Of a stretch of DNA of 64,000 nucleotides, positions 1 to 7,850 are shown piece after piece (position 1 is the stretch's first letter; the number at the start of each line of letters is the position of its first letter). The position numbers and the translations under genes are program-made. The notes under the pieces are model-generated. The model was given only the letters and a program-made list of their open reading frames with translations. It was not told the origin of the DNA and did not search any database. The stretch is taken from contig NZ_JAQQLE010000003.1 of assembly GCF_028548475.1 (NCBI RefSeq), forward strand, positions 248,001 to 312,000. Direction: 5' to 3'. This DNA is from Vogesella margarita (GTDB lineage: Bacteria > Pseudomonadota > Gammaproteobacteria > Burkholderiales > Chromobacteriaceae).

Positions 1-892
1 CCACCGCGTTGGCCGCAGCCTTCAGGTCGGCATCGGCCAGCACGATCACCGGCGACTTGCCGCCCAGCTCCAGCGTGACATGCTTGAGCTGCTCCACCGC
101 GACAGCACCCACCTTGCGGCCAACCGGAGTGGAGCCGGTGAAGGTGAGCTTGTCGATGCCCGGGTGGCTGGCCATGGCCGCGCCAATCACGCTGCCGCGA
201 CCGGTAACGATGTTCACCACGCCATCCGGAATGCCGGCCTCTTGCACCAGCTCGGCAAAGCGCAGCGTGGACAGCGAGGTAAGCTCTGCCGGCTTGATCA
301 CCATGGTGCAGCCCACCGCCAGCGCGGCCGCCAGTTTCCACACCATGGTCTGCAGCGGGAAGTTCCACGGCACGATGGCGGCCACCACGCCCAGCGGCTC
401 CTTGCGGGTGTAGGCCAGATAGTTGCCGGGCAGCGACGACGGCTCCACGGTGCGGCCATGCAGCTTGCTGGCCCAGCCGGCAAAGTAGCGGATGGTGTCC
501 ACCGAGCCCTGCACATCGATATCACGGGCAAAGGCAACCGACTTGCCCATGTCGATGGCTTCCAGCTCGGCCAGCTCGGTAGCGTGCTCTTCCATCAGGT
601 CGGCCAGCCGCTGCAGCTGGCGCTCGCGTGCCAGCGGCTTGAGCTGGCGCCACTCGCCACCATCGAACTGCGCGCGGGCGGCGGCCACGGCGCGGTCGAG
701 GTCGGCCACGGTGGCGGCCGGCACGGTGGTAATCTGGCCCTCGGTGGAAGGTTCGGTCACCTTGAAACTGGCGCCATCGCTGGCATCCAGCCACTGCCCG
801 CCAATGAACATCTTCTGCGGCCTGGCCAGAAATGCCCGCGTGGCGGCGGACACACCGTATTGGTCCAGATACTGCTGTACCACTTGATCCAT
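1..892 (-). CDS. Aldehyde dehydrogenase (N-terminal part, cut by window edge)
   Basis: NAD(P)-dependent aldehyde dehydrogenase that oxidises an aldehyde to its acid. About 297 residues are visible from the ATG at 892. The conserved PWNFP motif lies at residues 175-179 (Asn177 is the oxyanion-hole residue), the cofactor-loop FTGSTPVG at 251-258, and LELGG at 274-278 carries the general-base Glu275. The catalytic Cys lies beyond position 1, so the gene is partial only because of the window. It follows the ureohydrolase gene by 66 bp on the same strand, probably as one operon. That pairing resembles the Pseudomonas KauB/GbuA pair, which converts 4-guanidinobutyraldehyde to 4-guanidinobutyrate and then 4-aminobutyrate; assigning this substrate is inference. 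PuuC- or FeaB-type dehydrogenases are alternatives. Confidence 0.9.
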   Translation of the reverse strand, partial: MDQVVQQYLDQYGVSAATRAFLARPQKMFIGGQWLDASDGASFKVTEPSTEGQITTVPAATVADLDRAVAAARAQFDGGEWRQLKPLARERQLQRLADLMEEHATELAELEAIDMGKSVAFARDIDVQGSVDTIRYFAGWASKLHGRTVEPSSLPGNYLAYTRKEPLGVVAAIVPWNFPLQTMVWKLAAALAVGCTMVIKPAELTSLSTLRFAELVQEAGIPDGVVNIVTGRGSVIGAAMASHPGIDKLTFTGSTPVGRKVGAVAVEQLKHVTLELGGKSPVIVLADADLKAAANAV

Positions 893-958
893 GTTGTTCT
901 CCTCTGTTTCCGCTGCCGCGTCACCCCGTCTCTGCGGAGCTGGTGCGACAGCTGCTGT

Positions 959-1936
959 TCAGCCGCGGCGTGCTTCGGCGCGGGCGTGGAAAATGAAGCC
1001 GATGCTGTTCATCAGCAGCTGGGCGGCCAGAATGGAGGTCACCCCGGTCGGGTCATAGGCCGGTGCCACTTCCACCAGGTCCATGCCGACGATGCGGCCC
1101 TGGCTGCGCTGGGCCAGGCCCTGGATGATTTCCAGCACTTCGTAGTACTGGAAGCCGCCATGGCTCGGGGTACCGGTGCCCGGGGCAATGGACGGGTCGA
1201 AGCCATCGATGTCGATAGTGATGTAGTAGTTGGCCGCATCCGGAATCTGCGCCAGCACACCCTCGGCGCCCAGCGCACGCACCTGGCGCACCGACAGCAC
1301 GGTGGAGCCGGCAGCACGGGCGGCCGCGTAGTCGTCGCGGTTGGAGGACGACACGTTGCGTATGCCCAGCTGGGTCATGCCGACGATGTGGTCCATTTCC
1401 GATGCGCGGCGCAGCGGGTTGCCGTGGCCGTAGCGCACGCCGTGACGTTCGTCGACAAAATCGAGATGGGCATCGATGTGCAGGATGTGGATCGGGCCTT
1501 TGCCTTCAAATGCCTTGATCACCGGCGCATGGATGGAATGGTCGCCGCCCAGCACCACCGGCATGGCGCCGGCCGCCAGGATCTTGCGCACCGCCAGCTC
1601 GATGTTGGCATTGCTGCTGGCCATGTCGGTATGCACGATATCGGCATCGCCCACATCCACCATGCGCACGTCCTCGCGGGTGAGGTACATCACGTCATCT
1701 TCGTGGTCGTAGGCACCGGCATGACCGAAGGAGAACAGCGTGGACGCCTCGCGGATGCCGCGCGGGCCGAAGCGGGCGCCGGCGCGCCATTGGGTACCCA
1801 TATCATTGGGTGCGCCCAGCACTGCCACATCAGCGTCGATCTTTTCCCAGTCCAGGCACACCGGCGACTTGGCAAAGGTGCAATGCCCGACAAATGGCAG
1901 GTCAAGACGACCGTTTTCGTATCCGTTGTTTTGCAT
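959..1936 (-). CDS. Arginase/agmatinase-family ureohydrolase (agmatinase or guanidinobutyrase)
   Basis: Hydrolyses a guanidino compound to urea and an amine or amino acid at a binuclear Mn centre. All metal-ligand motifs are present: GGDHS near residue 133, DAHLD at 155-159, and DIDGFDP beginning at 242. The length of 325 residues suits agmatinases. I chose the ATG at 1936 (MQNNG) because GGAGAG lies just upstream of it, whereas the in-frame ATG at 1948 overlaps that ribosome-binding site. It leads an apparent operon with the aldehyde dehydrogenase and faces a LysR regulator across a shared 243-bp promoter region. That context favours arginine/agmatine/4-guanidinobutyrate catabolism. Agmatinase (SpeB) and guanidinobutyrase (GbuA) cannot be separated by eye. 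Confidence 0.9.
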   Translation of the reverse strand: MQNNGYENGRLDLPFVGHCTFAKSPVCLDWEKIDADVAVLGAPNDMGTQWRAGARFGPRGIREASTLFSFGHAGAYDHEDDVMYLTREDVRMVDVGDADIVHTDMASSNANIELAVRKILAAGAMPVVLGGDHSIHAPVIKAFEGKGPIHILHIDAHLDFVDERHGVRYGHGNPLRRASEMDHIVGMTQLGIRNVSSSNRDDYAAARAAGSTVLSVRQVRALGAEGVLAQIPDAANYYITIDIDGFDPSIAPGTGTPSHGGFQYYEVLEIIQGLAQRSQGRIVGMDLVEVAPAYDPTGVTSILAAQLLMNSIGFIFHARAEARRG

Positions 1937-2179
1937 GTCTCTCTCCACATAGTCTTGTTAGGGTCGCATCAGGGCTTGAAGCAGCCCCGTGTTTCCATGA
2001 CTATGCGCAGAGTTTTGCGTCGAAAAAATAATAAAGATCAGATACTCACATCGACATTTCCGATGTAAAAACTATTGGTTTGACTCATGGCTGCCGCAGC
2101 TTGACAGTACGGCACTTGATGCCATCAGCGTTCTGCGGTGCAACACGAATAACAACCCATCGGCAAAGGAAAGAAACGG
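1937..2179. promoter_or_regulatory. Divergent promoter region between ureohydrolase and LysR genes
   Basis: This 243-bp gap separates two divergently transcribed genes, the usual arrangement for a LysR regulator and its target. It is clearly more AT-rich than its flanks around 2020-2070. I could not identify a convincing T-N11-A operator by eye, so it is listed as the likely regulatory region only. Confidence 0.5.
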
Positions 2180-3094
2180 ATGAAACAACTGCAAGACGTG
2201 GATCTGAAGCTGCTGAGAGTGTTCATGACCATCGTGAAATGTGGCGGTTTTTCTGCGGCACAGGCCGCGCTGAATCTCAGCCAGTCCAGTATCAGTGAAC
2301 AGATGGCCAACCTGGAAACGCGACTGGGTGTCACCCTGTGCGAGCGCGGTCGTGGTGGTTTTCGCCTTACCGAACACGGCATGGCCACCTACGAAGCCAC
2401 CCAGCGTCTGCTGATGGCGGTGGATACCTTCTGCATGGACACCAGCGCACTAAAACAGCACATCTCTGGCAAGCTGTACCTGGGTATCATCGACAACACC
2501 ATCAGCGATGCCGATTCGCCGCTGGCTCGCGCGCTGCGCCAGTTCGTGGCTCGCGGCCACGACGTGCATCTGGACGTCTATATCGGGACCCCAGCCGAGC
2601 TGGAAGAACGGGTACTGGATGGCCGCCTGCATATCGCGGTTGGTCACTTTCCGTTGCGAGTCGCCGGGTTGTCCTACATCCAGCTGTACCAGGAGCAGGA
2701 TGGCCTGTTCTGCAGCCGCTACAGCCCACTATTCAAGACAGCGGATACCGAGACGCAACTGTTCAACCATATTGCTACTAGCCACATCGTAGCCCGCGGC
2801 TACCTCCAGCAGCAGGACTTAAAGCAATTGCGCGTCAGCAAGGCTGCCGCCACCGTTGACAATATCGAGGCACAAGCAATGCTGATTCTCTCCGGGGCCT
2901 ATATCGGGTTTTTACCAATCCACTACGCGACCCGTTGGGTGGAGGCCGGCGATATGCGTCAGATTGATCCTGCACGCTTTTGCTCTCACTGGCCATTTAC
3001 AGCGATTACTCGACGGGGAATACCTCAACCTACCGTGTTACGCGCATTTATGGCCGACCTGTTACCGCGGGTTGAATCGCCCCGGCTTCTCTAG
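2180..3094 (+). CDS. LysR-family transcriptional regulator, 3' end altered by IS insertion
   Basis: Transcription factor with an N-terminal winged helix-turn-helix (residues about 8-65; conserved SQSSISEQMANLE helix near residues 34-46) and a LysR substrate-binding domain from about residue 95. The ATG at 2180 is preceded by an AAAGGAAAG ribosome-binding site. It is divergent from the ureohydrolase/aldehyde dehydrogenase genes and probably controls them in response to a pathway intermediate. The TAG stop at 3092-3094 lies inside the terminal inverted repeat of the adjacent IS3-family element, so the last codons of the original gene have been lost or replaced. At 304 residues it is still close to normal family length and may be functional. 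Confidence 0.88.
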   Translation: MKQLQDVDLKLLRVFMTIVKCGGFSAAQAALNLSQSSISEQMANLETRLGVTLCERGRGGFRLTEHGMATYEATQRLLMAVDTFCMDTSALKQHISGKLYLGIIDNTISDADSPLARALRQFVARGHDVHLDVYIGTPAELEERVLDGRLHIAVGHFPLRVAGLSYIQLYQEQDGLFCSRYSPLFKTADTETQLFNHIATSHIVARGYLQQQDLKQLRVSKAAATVDNIEAQAMLILSGAYIGFLPIHYATRWVEAGDMRQIDPARFCSHWPFTAITRRGIPQPTVLRAFMADLLPRVESPRLL

Positions 3095-3903
3095 ACACTC
3101 TTGAGCCGTTGGAAATATTGCTTCTCAAACTCTACCGGCGATAGCCCATTTGCGGAACCATGCCGGCGCTTTGGGTTGTAGAACATCTCGATGTAATCGA
3201 AGATGTCACGACGGGCCTCCTCCCGGTCGTGATAGGTTTTTCGCTTGATGCGCTCCCGCTTCAGCAACTGGAAGAAACTCTCCGCCACGGCATTGTCGTG
3301 GCAGTTCCCACGCCGACTCATGCTGGGCACCAAGCGATGGGCCTTCAAGAAGTCCTGCCAGTCGTAACTACTGAACTGACTCCCCTGGTCGGAATGCACC
3401 AGCACCTCCTGCTTGGGCTGACGTCGCCATACCGCCATCAATAAGGCATTCAGCACCAGCTCTTTATCGATACGTGACTGCATCGACCAGCCAATGACCT
3501 GTCGCGAGAACAGGTCGAGCACCACCGCCAAGTACAGCCACCCCTCATGCGTGCGGATATATGTGATGTCGGTCACCCAAGCTTTATTCGGTGCCTCTAC
3601 GGTGAACTGGCGCTGCAGGTGGTTCGGCGCCACCACCGCCGGGCGGCCACTGTAATGTCCAGGGCGCCGGTGGTAGCCCGTCTGCGAACGCAGCCCCTCC
3701 TGCTTCATCAGCCGCGCCACACGGTGTTTGCCGCAGCGCTCTCCCTGTGCCTGCAGGTCGTCATACACCTTGCGGTAACCATAGACACCACCACTCTCTA
3801 GCCAAGCCTGTTTGATTTGCCCAAGCAAGCGTTGGTCCTCGCGAGTGCGGCGTGAATACGGGGACGATTTCCAGGTGTAGTAGCCACTGGGGTGCACAGC
3901 CAT
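3091..3903 (-). CDS. IS3-family transposase OrfB (DDE integrase domain)
   Basis: Catalytic transposase portion with an N-terminal HTH_21-type region (GVYGYRKVYDDLQ) followed by an rve integrase core. The DDE triad is visible: Asp in WVTDITYI, Asp in HSDQGSQF, and Glu in NAVAESFFQLLK. The TAG stop overlaps the terminal inverted repeat. The frame continues upstream of the first Met towards orfA, so this part is normally made as an OrfAB fusion by ribosomal slippage rather than from its own start. Confidence 0.9.
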   Translation of the reverse strand: MAVHPSGYYTWKSSPYSRRTREDQRLLGQIKQAWLESGGVYGYRKVYDDLQAQGERCGKHRVARLMKQEGLRSQTGYHRRPGHYSGRPAVVAPNHLQRQFTVEAPNKAWVTDITYIRTHEGWLYLAVVLDLFSRQVIGWSMQSRIDKELVLNALLMAVWRRQPKQEVLVHSDQGSQFSSYDWQDFLKAHRLVPSMSRRGNCHDNAVAESFFQLLKRERIKRKTYHDREEARRDIFDYIEMFYNPKRRHGSANGLSPVEFEKQYFQRLKSV

Positions 3904-3962
3904 GACACGACACAGTCGTCGGACTGGAAACTGCTGCTCGTGGGCCCGGATGAAGGCATACC

Positions 3963-4241
3963 TTACCCGGACTCCTTGGCAAAGTATGCGGCGGCCTTTT
4001 TTAGGATGTCGCGTTCCTCGGTGACCCGTTTCAGCTCTGCCTTGAGACGGCGGATTTCAGCTTGCTGGTCCGCTGATTCGGCCGGCTTGGCACGCTTGGG
4101 GTCGTAGCGTTTCAGCCATTGATACAGGCTGTGGGCAGATACGCCGAGACGGCTGGCTACTTCGGCGACGGGATAGCCGCGTTCAGTAATCTGTTTGACG
4201 GCTTCAATCTTGAACTCTTCGGGGAAACGCTGCCTGCTCAT
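3963..4241 (-). CDS. IS3-family transposase OrfA (helix-turn-helix)
   Basis: 92-residue DNA-binding subunit. The N-terminal helix-turn-helix (FKIEAVKQITERGYPVAEVA) is typical of IS3-family InsE/OrfA proteins, and a C-terminal leucine-rich coiled coil (AEIRRLKAELKRVTEERDILKK) is likely used for dimerisation. Near the end the coding strand reads CTAAAAAAGG, an A6G slippery heptamer of the type that drives -1 frameshifting into orfB. A GGTGTCATG context provides the start at 4241. Confidence 0.9.
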   Translation of the reverse strand: MSRQRFPEEFKIEAVKQITERGYPVAEVASRLGVSAHSLYQWLKRYDPKRAKPAESADQQAEIRRLKAELKRVTEERDILKKAAAYFAKESG

Positions 4242-4301
4242 GACACCTCCTTGCTGGGCCTAGTGTGAGGCTCTTGAGGTGTCTAGGAAAGGAGGGGCGA
4301 T

Positions 4302-4478
4302 TCATTCTGATAGCTCGAAAATCTGCGAAGCGGACTCTTTGGGAATAACGAGGAGATGGCCATCTGCTTGGGGCATGATATCCATGAACACCAGTGTCAT
4401 CTGGTCTTCGAAAACCTTGATGCACGGGGCTGTGCCACGCAAAATTTTGGCAAATACATTGTTGGCATCGTAAGACAT
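4302..4478 (-). pseudogene. HIT-family hydrolase, truncated N-terminal remnant
   Basis: 58 residues starting MSYDANNVF match the first part of histidine-triad nucleotide-binding proteins (CIKVFEDQMTLVFMDIMPQA, GHLLVIPK). The protein stops at 4302, before the part that should carry the HxHxH catalytic triad, so the product cannot be active; family members are about 110-140 residues. The break lies 16 bp from the IS3 end at 4286, consistent with loss of the 3' half through IS-mediated deletion. The start at 4478 has GGAGAAGG upstream. Confidence 0.75.
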
Positions 4479-4687
4479 CACCTTCTCCACTCCATGACCA
4501 GAATAGCGGGACAACAGCCAAGAGGAACGCTCCTACTCACACTGGCACCACCACACCATGAGCCCGCTCTAGCACAAGAGCGTTAAAATCATTACAACTT
4601 CATTTATGATCTGGTCATTATTATCTATGGCAAGTGATCTCAGCAACTGGACGAGGTATCGTATCAATTTAAGGAGGCGTAGCGTCA

Positions 4688-5230
4688 ATGTCATTTGCGC
4701 AAAGAAGCCTTCACTTCTCACCGCCCGAACCCGGCACTTATGCCCGTATAGGTTCATCGTCAGTCGATGTACTAATCAGGCACTCTGGTACCATATCATC
4801 CCACCCACCTCTCTGCTTTATAAAGACAATCTGCATGGCCTTCCACTCCCCAAATATCTGTCAGCGTATCGCTCATAAAATTGTTCAGCCGGCGATCGAA
4901 GCCATTGTTCAAATCAAGCGTGGGGAAATCAATAGCAAGGCGATTGGGGTGTTGAGTACTCAGACTGCAATTGCTGAACTGGCGAGGATGATGGGGCTGA
5001 AGGTGCCTACGGAGTGCGAACAGCTGAACAGAATTTGCAGGGATTTAAACCGAGCACTGCGGGAGCAACTTAACATCGAAGTAGAGCATGATGATGTACT
5101 GATTGCTGAACGATGGTTGATCTTGCTGCGCGAGCAACTTGGCCGAGCTAAAAAGCAGGAGCTGTCAGAACTGGTGGATCGCCTTGTGCTGGCCGTAGGG
5201 GTCAGTAAAGAAAACACAGTTGGTGAGTGA
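4688..5230 (+). CDS. Hypothetical protein of the integrative element
   Basis: I do not recognise this protein. The frame runs from an ATG at 4688 that has a strong AAGGAGG site 10 nt upstream, giving 180 residues. The first 49 residues are low in recognisable structure, and an internal ATG at 4835 would give 131 residues. The C-terminal part is predicted helical and charged (for example REQLGRAKKQELSELVDRLV), without membrane segments or cysteine clusters. Base composition is lower in GC than the core genes, and it lies between the broken HIT gene and the integrase operon, so it is probably cargo. Confidence 0.55.
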   Translation: MSFAQRSLHFSPPEPGTYARIGSSSVDVLIRHSGTISSHPPLCFIKTICMAFHSPNICQRIAHKIVQPAIEAIVQIKRGEINSKAIGVLSTQTAIAELARMMGLKVPTECEQLNRICRDLNRALREQLNIEVEHDDVLIAERWLILLREQLGRAKKQELSELVDRLVLAVGVSKENTVGE

Positions 5231-5341
5231 CAGAAGCCCCCAAGAGTGATCTATGACGATACCCTTAATCGTTTTGCCATTTATGCTTGCCTGCTCTCTG
5301 TGAGCGACAGGACAGACCAGGCCACGTAGCCCAAGGCTAAA

Positions 5342-5370
5342 ACGGCTGCCCTAAATTCAAAGGCAGCCGT
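5342..5370. terminator. Bidirectional hairpin terminator
   Basis: A 9-bp stem ACGGCTGCC (5342-5350) pairs with GGCAGCCGT (5362-5370) over an 11-nt AT-rich loop. It lies between the convergent ends of the hypothetical gene (stop 5230) and the int-operon gene (stop 5393). Confidence 0.6.
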
Positions 5371-5392
5371 AATAGAGAAGCACTTTCTGAAA

Positions 5393-5692
5393 TCACATTT
5401 TTTTTCGGTGGGCTTCCGCCTGCAAAGCTCGCCTAAGCAAAGGATACTTGTCGCCGGTAAAGAGCTCTTTCTCGACATTGGCCAACAGGCATCGATCCCC
5501 CGTCGTCCCCTGGTCCCGCTTCGCCAAGATGATGATCTCGGTGACACTCGGATAGTCCTGAAACAAAACCATGGCTTGCTCCCGCAAAGCTACCGGCAAA
5601 GCTTTATTGCGGCTCAGTTCGTACAGATAAACGCTAATTTCTAGCAATGCCAACGTATGTTGCTGCGCCCTCTCCTCGCTAAACCTTCTCAT
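5393..5692 (-). CDS. Small hypothetical protein, BPSL0761-like, downstream of integrase
   Basis: 99-residue soluble protein. The stretch LYELSRNKALPVALREQA followed by VLFQDYPSVTEI resembles small BPSL0761-type proteins found next to prophage and island integrases in beta/gammaproteobacteria; this is recollection of a pattern, not a search result. The start overlaps the end of the integrase gene by 14 bp, so the two are translationally linked. The role is unknown. Confidence 0.6.
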   Translation of the reverse strand: MRRFSEERAQQHTLALLEISVYLYELSRNKALPVALREQAMVLFQDYPSVTEIIILAKRDQGTTGDRCLLANVEKELFTGDKYPLLRRALQAEAHRKKM

Positions 5693-6905
5693 GGATATCT
5701 CCTTGCTGAATGTGTGCCGTTTTCAGCAATTGCTCGAATGCAGAACCATCTTTACGTGTCAGGTTCGGCACAAAACGGGAATACACTTTGAACAGCATCT
5801 CAGTGTTGGCATGCCCCATCTGCCTTGCAATCCATTCCGGCGCCTCACCGGCAGCGAGCCAGAGGGTTGCTGCCGTATGCCGAGTTTGATAAGGCCGGCG
5901 ACGCTCCAGACCAAGTGAGGCCAACAGGGGGTACCACACCCGCTTGGTCACATTGTTGTGTTCAATGGGCATCCCCTGCAGGTTGCAAAATACATACTCG
6001 GACATGGCACCCGTTGCCTTGTACTGATTCACCAGTGCCTCATACACTGGCTGGCTCATTGCAATATCGCGCTGTGATGCATCGGTCTTGGTGTAGTCAT
6101 CCTCCCCGTACACGATTGTTTCCCGGATCAGGATTTGTCGACGCTCAAAGTCGACATACTTCCATTTCAGCCCGTCAATTTCACCAGTACGCATACCGGT
6201 GAAAAAACGAACGATGTAGTAATTGCGAAAATCGAGCCGAACCGAATCGACGATCAGCTTCACCTCTTGCAGCGTGAGTGGCTGCACATCGGACTTCGGC
6301 ACCTTCAACGGTTTGATGCGCACGTAGGGCGTGGTAAAGTCATAACGGTCGGCGGCTTCCTCAAATACCCTGCGCAACGGATCCATGATCTTGTTGATGC
6401 GGTTGGCAGATAGTGTTGTGTTCCCATTCCGGCCGGATACTTTGGCGAGTGATGACCGGAATTTGAGCAGATCAGCCCGAGTGACAGCCCCGACCCTGAC
6501 ACTTCCAAATGCGGGCAGATAGTATTTATCGATATTCCCGCGGATGGTTACCTGGTACGAACGTCGCCAACCGATCTGGTTTTCGCTGAGCCATTCCTTA
6601 ATGAAGTCGGCAAAGAGTGGCGTCTTCAGGACCGCCTCATCCATCACGATCTCCTCCCTCGCAGGAGAAAAGACAGAGACGGGAGCAAGTGTCACTTCCA
6701 CGCACTTCCGGCTATCAGGAAAGAAGGTAGCGTAACTAAAGCGACCAAGTTGAATCTCGGACTCAATTTGCGCCAGCATCTTCTCAAGCTTCCTGCGGTT
6801 GGCAGCGGTATCTCGAAGCTCAGTTTGTTCACGGCAACGCTTCCCGTCCCAACGAAAATCCAGAAACAGCAATCCTGTTTCCTTCCTAGCTCTGACTACA
6901 CCCAT
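5679..6905 (-). CDS. Tyrosine-recombinase integrase of a small integrative element
   Basis: Site-specific recombinase of 408 residues. The N-terminus (MGVVRARKETGLLFLDFRWDGKRCRE) matches the DUF3596 arm-type DNA-binding domain seen in phage integrases and is followed by a SAM-like core-binding domain (about 100-200). The catalytic domain (about 225-395) shows Arg in FTGMRTGE, Arg-His in QTRHTAAT, His in MGHANTEM and the nucleophilic Tyr in VYSRFVPN. The family's first HxxR histidine position is Tyr (PYQTR), which is common in this subgroup. It sits 13 bp after the excisionase-like gene in an xis-int-orf operon and presumably catalyses integration and excision of this element. Confidence 0.93.
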   Translation of the reverse strand: MGVVRARKETGLLFLDFRWDGKRCREQTELRDTAANRRKLEKMLAQIESEIQLGRFSYATFFPDSRKCVEVTLAPVSVFSPAREEIVMDEAVLKTPLFADFIKEWLSENQIGWRRSYQVTIRGNIDKYYLPAFGSVRVGAVTRADLLKFRSSLAKVSGRNGNTTLSANRINKIMDPLRRVFEEAADRYDFTTPYVRIKPLKVPKSDVQPLTLQEVKLIVDSVRLDFRNYYIVRFFTGMRTGEIDGLKWKYVDFERRQILIRETIVYGEDDYTKTDASQRDIAMSQPVYEALVNQYKATGAMSEYVFCNLQGMPIEHNNVTKRVWYPLLASLGLERRRPYQTRHTAATLWLAAGEAPEWIARQMGHANTEMLFKVYSRFVPNLTRKDGSAFEQLLKTAHIQQGDIHEKV

Positions 6906-6918
6906 GGCTATCTCCTTG

Positions 6919-7134
6919 TTACTCGGCTACTGGCATTGCAATGCTGTCGACATGAGCGCGCAGGAGATCTGCCTCAATGGCCTCCCAAATGAACAGATAC
7001 TTCCTTCGACCAAAGGGTCGAACATAGTGCTTGCCTTCAATTAGGCAGTTGTCGACCAGATTGTTGCGGATTGTCCGTGCGTCATAGTGAATACGCGAGG
7101 CCAGCTCTTCTGTTGTGATATAGGTGGTATTCAT
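6919..7134 (-). CDS. Excisionase-like winged-helix protein
   Basis: 71-residue basic protein. The N-terminal TTEELASRIHYDARTIRNNL is a MerR/excisionase-type helix-turn-helix, and GRRKYLFIWEAIEADL fits the wing and C-terminal helix of recombination directionality factors. Size, position directly upstream of int and divergence from a repressor gene all suggest it controls excision. A pure transcription-factor role cannot be excluded. Confidence 0.75.
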   Translation of the reverse strand: MNTTYITTEELASRIHYDARTIRNNLVDNCLIEGKHYVRPFGRRKYLFIWEAIEADLLRAHVDSIAMPVAE

Positions 7135-7195
7135 GGTCTTACTCCTGGTAGAAATGTAGAATCAGGAGAACACAATCGCCCTATAGCGTTAATTT

Positions 7196-7212
7196 TGATC
7201 TCCTGAAGATCA
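7196..7212. promoter_or_regulatory. Candidate operator O1 for the element's repressor
   Basis: TGATCT-N5-AGATCA is a perfect 6+6 dyad located between the divergent xis-int operon and the Cro-type regulator gene. A second related site lies 51 bp further along, as expected for a phage-like switch. Confidence 0.55.
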
Positions 7213-7246
7213 TATTACACACAAAAATACCTATTGCAAGGCTTTT

Positions 7247-7263
7247 TGATCTACAGGAGATTT
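7247..7263. promoter_or_regulatory. Candidate operator O2 for the element's repressor
   Basis: TGATCT-N5-AGATTT has the same half-site and spacing as O1, with one mismatch in the right half-site. It ends about 20 bp before the regulator ATG, so binding here could autoregulate that gene. Confidence 0.5.
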
Positions 7264-7282
7264 TTTTGATCGAGGAACACAA

Positions 7283-7522
7283 ATGATTAAATGCCACCTC
7301 TCTCGCATCATGGGAGAAAAACGTCTGAAGATTAGTGACCTCGCCCGTGATACTGGCCTCAACAGGGGGACACTGACGCGTCTCTATCATGAGACGGCTG
7401 AGCGTATTGAACTGGATGTGCTGGATGCGCTGTGCCGTTACTTCAACTGCCAACTTGGTGATCTGCTTGAGTACGTTCCCAAACCTGTGCCCAGCACAGA
7501 AAAAATCGACCCGGCAGAATAA
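7283..7522 (+). CDS. Cro/C1-type helix-turn-helix regulator
   Basis: 79-residue DNA-binding protein with an XRE-type helix-turn-helix (KISDLARDTGLNRGTLTRLY) and the downstream helix LDVLDALCRYFNCQLGDLLEY typical of small YozG/HTH_26 regulators. It faces the xis-int operon across 148 bp containing two TGATCT-N5-AGAT dyads, so it probably represses int/xis and itself. The start has GAGGAACAC upstream, a modest ribosome-binding site. Confidence 0.8.
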   Translation: MIKCHLSRIMGEKRLKISDLARDTGLNRGTLTRLYHETAERIELDVLDALCRYFNCQLGDLLEYVPKPVPSTEKIDPAE

Positions 7523-7850
7523 AACATCCAACAGAGAACGCGATACAAGCCGCCCCTTGGGCCAGCACAAGTTGCTACTTGACTAAAAAACACCTGTTTT
7601 TTCAGTCAGATACAAAGCGAGGGGTGTAGCTTATGGGAACAAAAACGCGATTAATGTGATATGACGACCGTGCCCATGATGTGCCCATTGGGCACGATCA
7701 AGACAAATCACCCAAAGGTCGTGCCAGATCTGAGCCCAGAAAATGACCAAAGGTCAAAATTGCCAGGCTTTTATCTCAACTGGGCACACGCCGGGCACAA
7801 AAATGGGCACAGAAGAGCTCCTGTGCCCAACTCACGGGTATAAAAGCACA
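7523..7850. other. Gene-free region with clustered GGGCAC/GTGCCC sites (possible recombinase arm sites)
   Basis: No credible gene is present. Seven exact copies of GTGCCC or its complement GGGCAC lie at 7670-7675, 7681-7686, 7690-7695, 7782-7787, 7793-7798, 7805-7810 and 7823-7828. The pair at 7805-7828 forms an inverted repeat. A short direct repeat CCAAAGGTC occurs at 7712-7720 and 7747-7755. The cluster lies between the element's regulator and the tRNA-fMet genes, where an attachment region with arm-type integrase or Xis sites would be expected; that function is inference. Confidence 0.5.

Larger units (their letters stand above)
3091..4286 (-). mobile_element. IS3-family insertion sequence (about 1.2 kb)
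   Basis: Complete-looking element with orfA and orfB in two frames on the minus strand. The ends carry an imperfect inverted repeat: CTAGACACTCTTGAGCC at 3091-3107 against CTAGACACCTCAAGAGCC read from the complement of 4269-4286. I see no 3-5 bp direct repeat next to the ends (left flank ends GGCTTCT, right flank begins GAAAGG). This suggests an adjacent deletion or recombination after insertion. Both neighbouring genes (LysR, HIT family) end at or close to the element. Confidence 0.85.

Noticed and set aside
80-2068. Long plus-strand frame (662 codons) opposite the aldehyde dehydrogenase and ureohydrolase
   Set aside because: It is the GC-rich shadow of two well-supported minus-strand genes and has no recognisable domain; its composition (His, Arg, Gly, Gln rich) is typical of antisense frames.
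5050-5070. Sequence GCGGGAGCA near 5058 as a duplicated tRNA-fMet attachment core
   Set aside because: Only 9 bp match the tRNA 3' part and the match does not extend, so it is likely chance.
7670-7828. CRISPR-like array in the GGGCAC cluster
   Set aside because: Repeats are only 6 bp and irregularly spaced in both orientations; no constant-length spacers and no cas genes. No CRISPR array was seen anywhere in the window.
7661-7843. 60-codon frame in the GGGCAC cluster
   Set aside because: No ribosome-binding site, no recognisable composition, and the stretch is better explained by the repeated hexamer sites.
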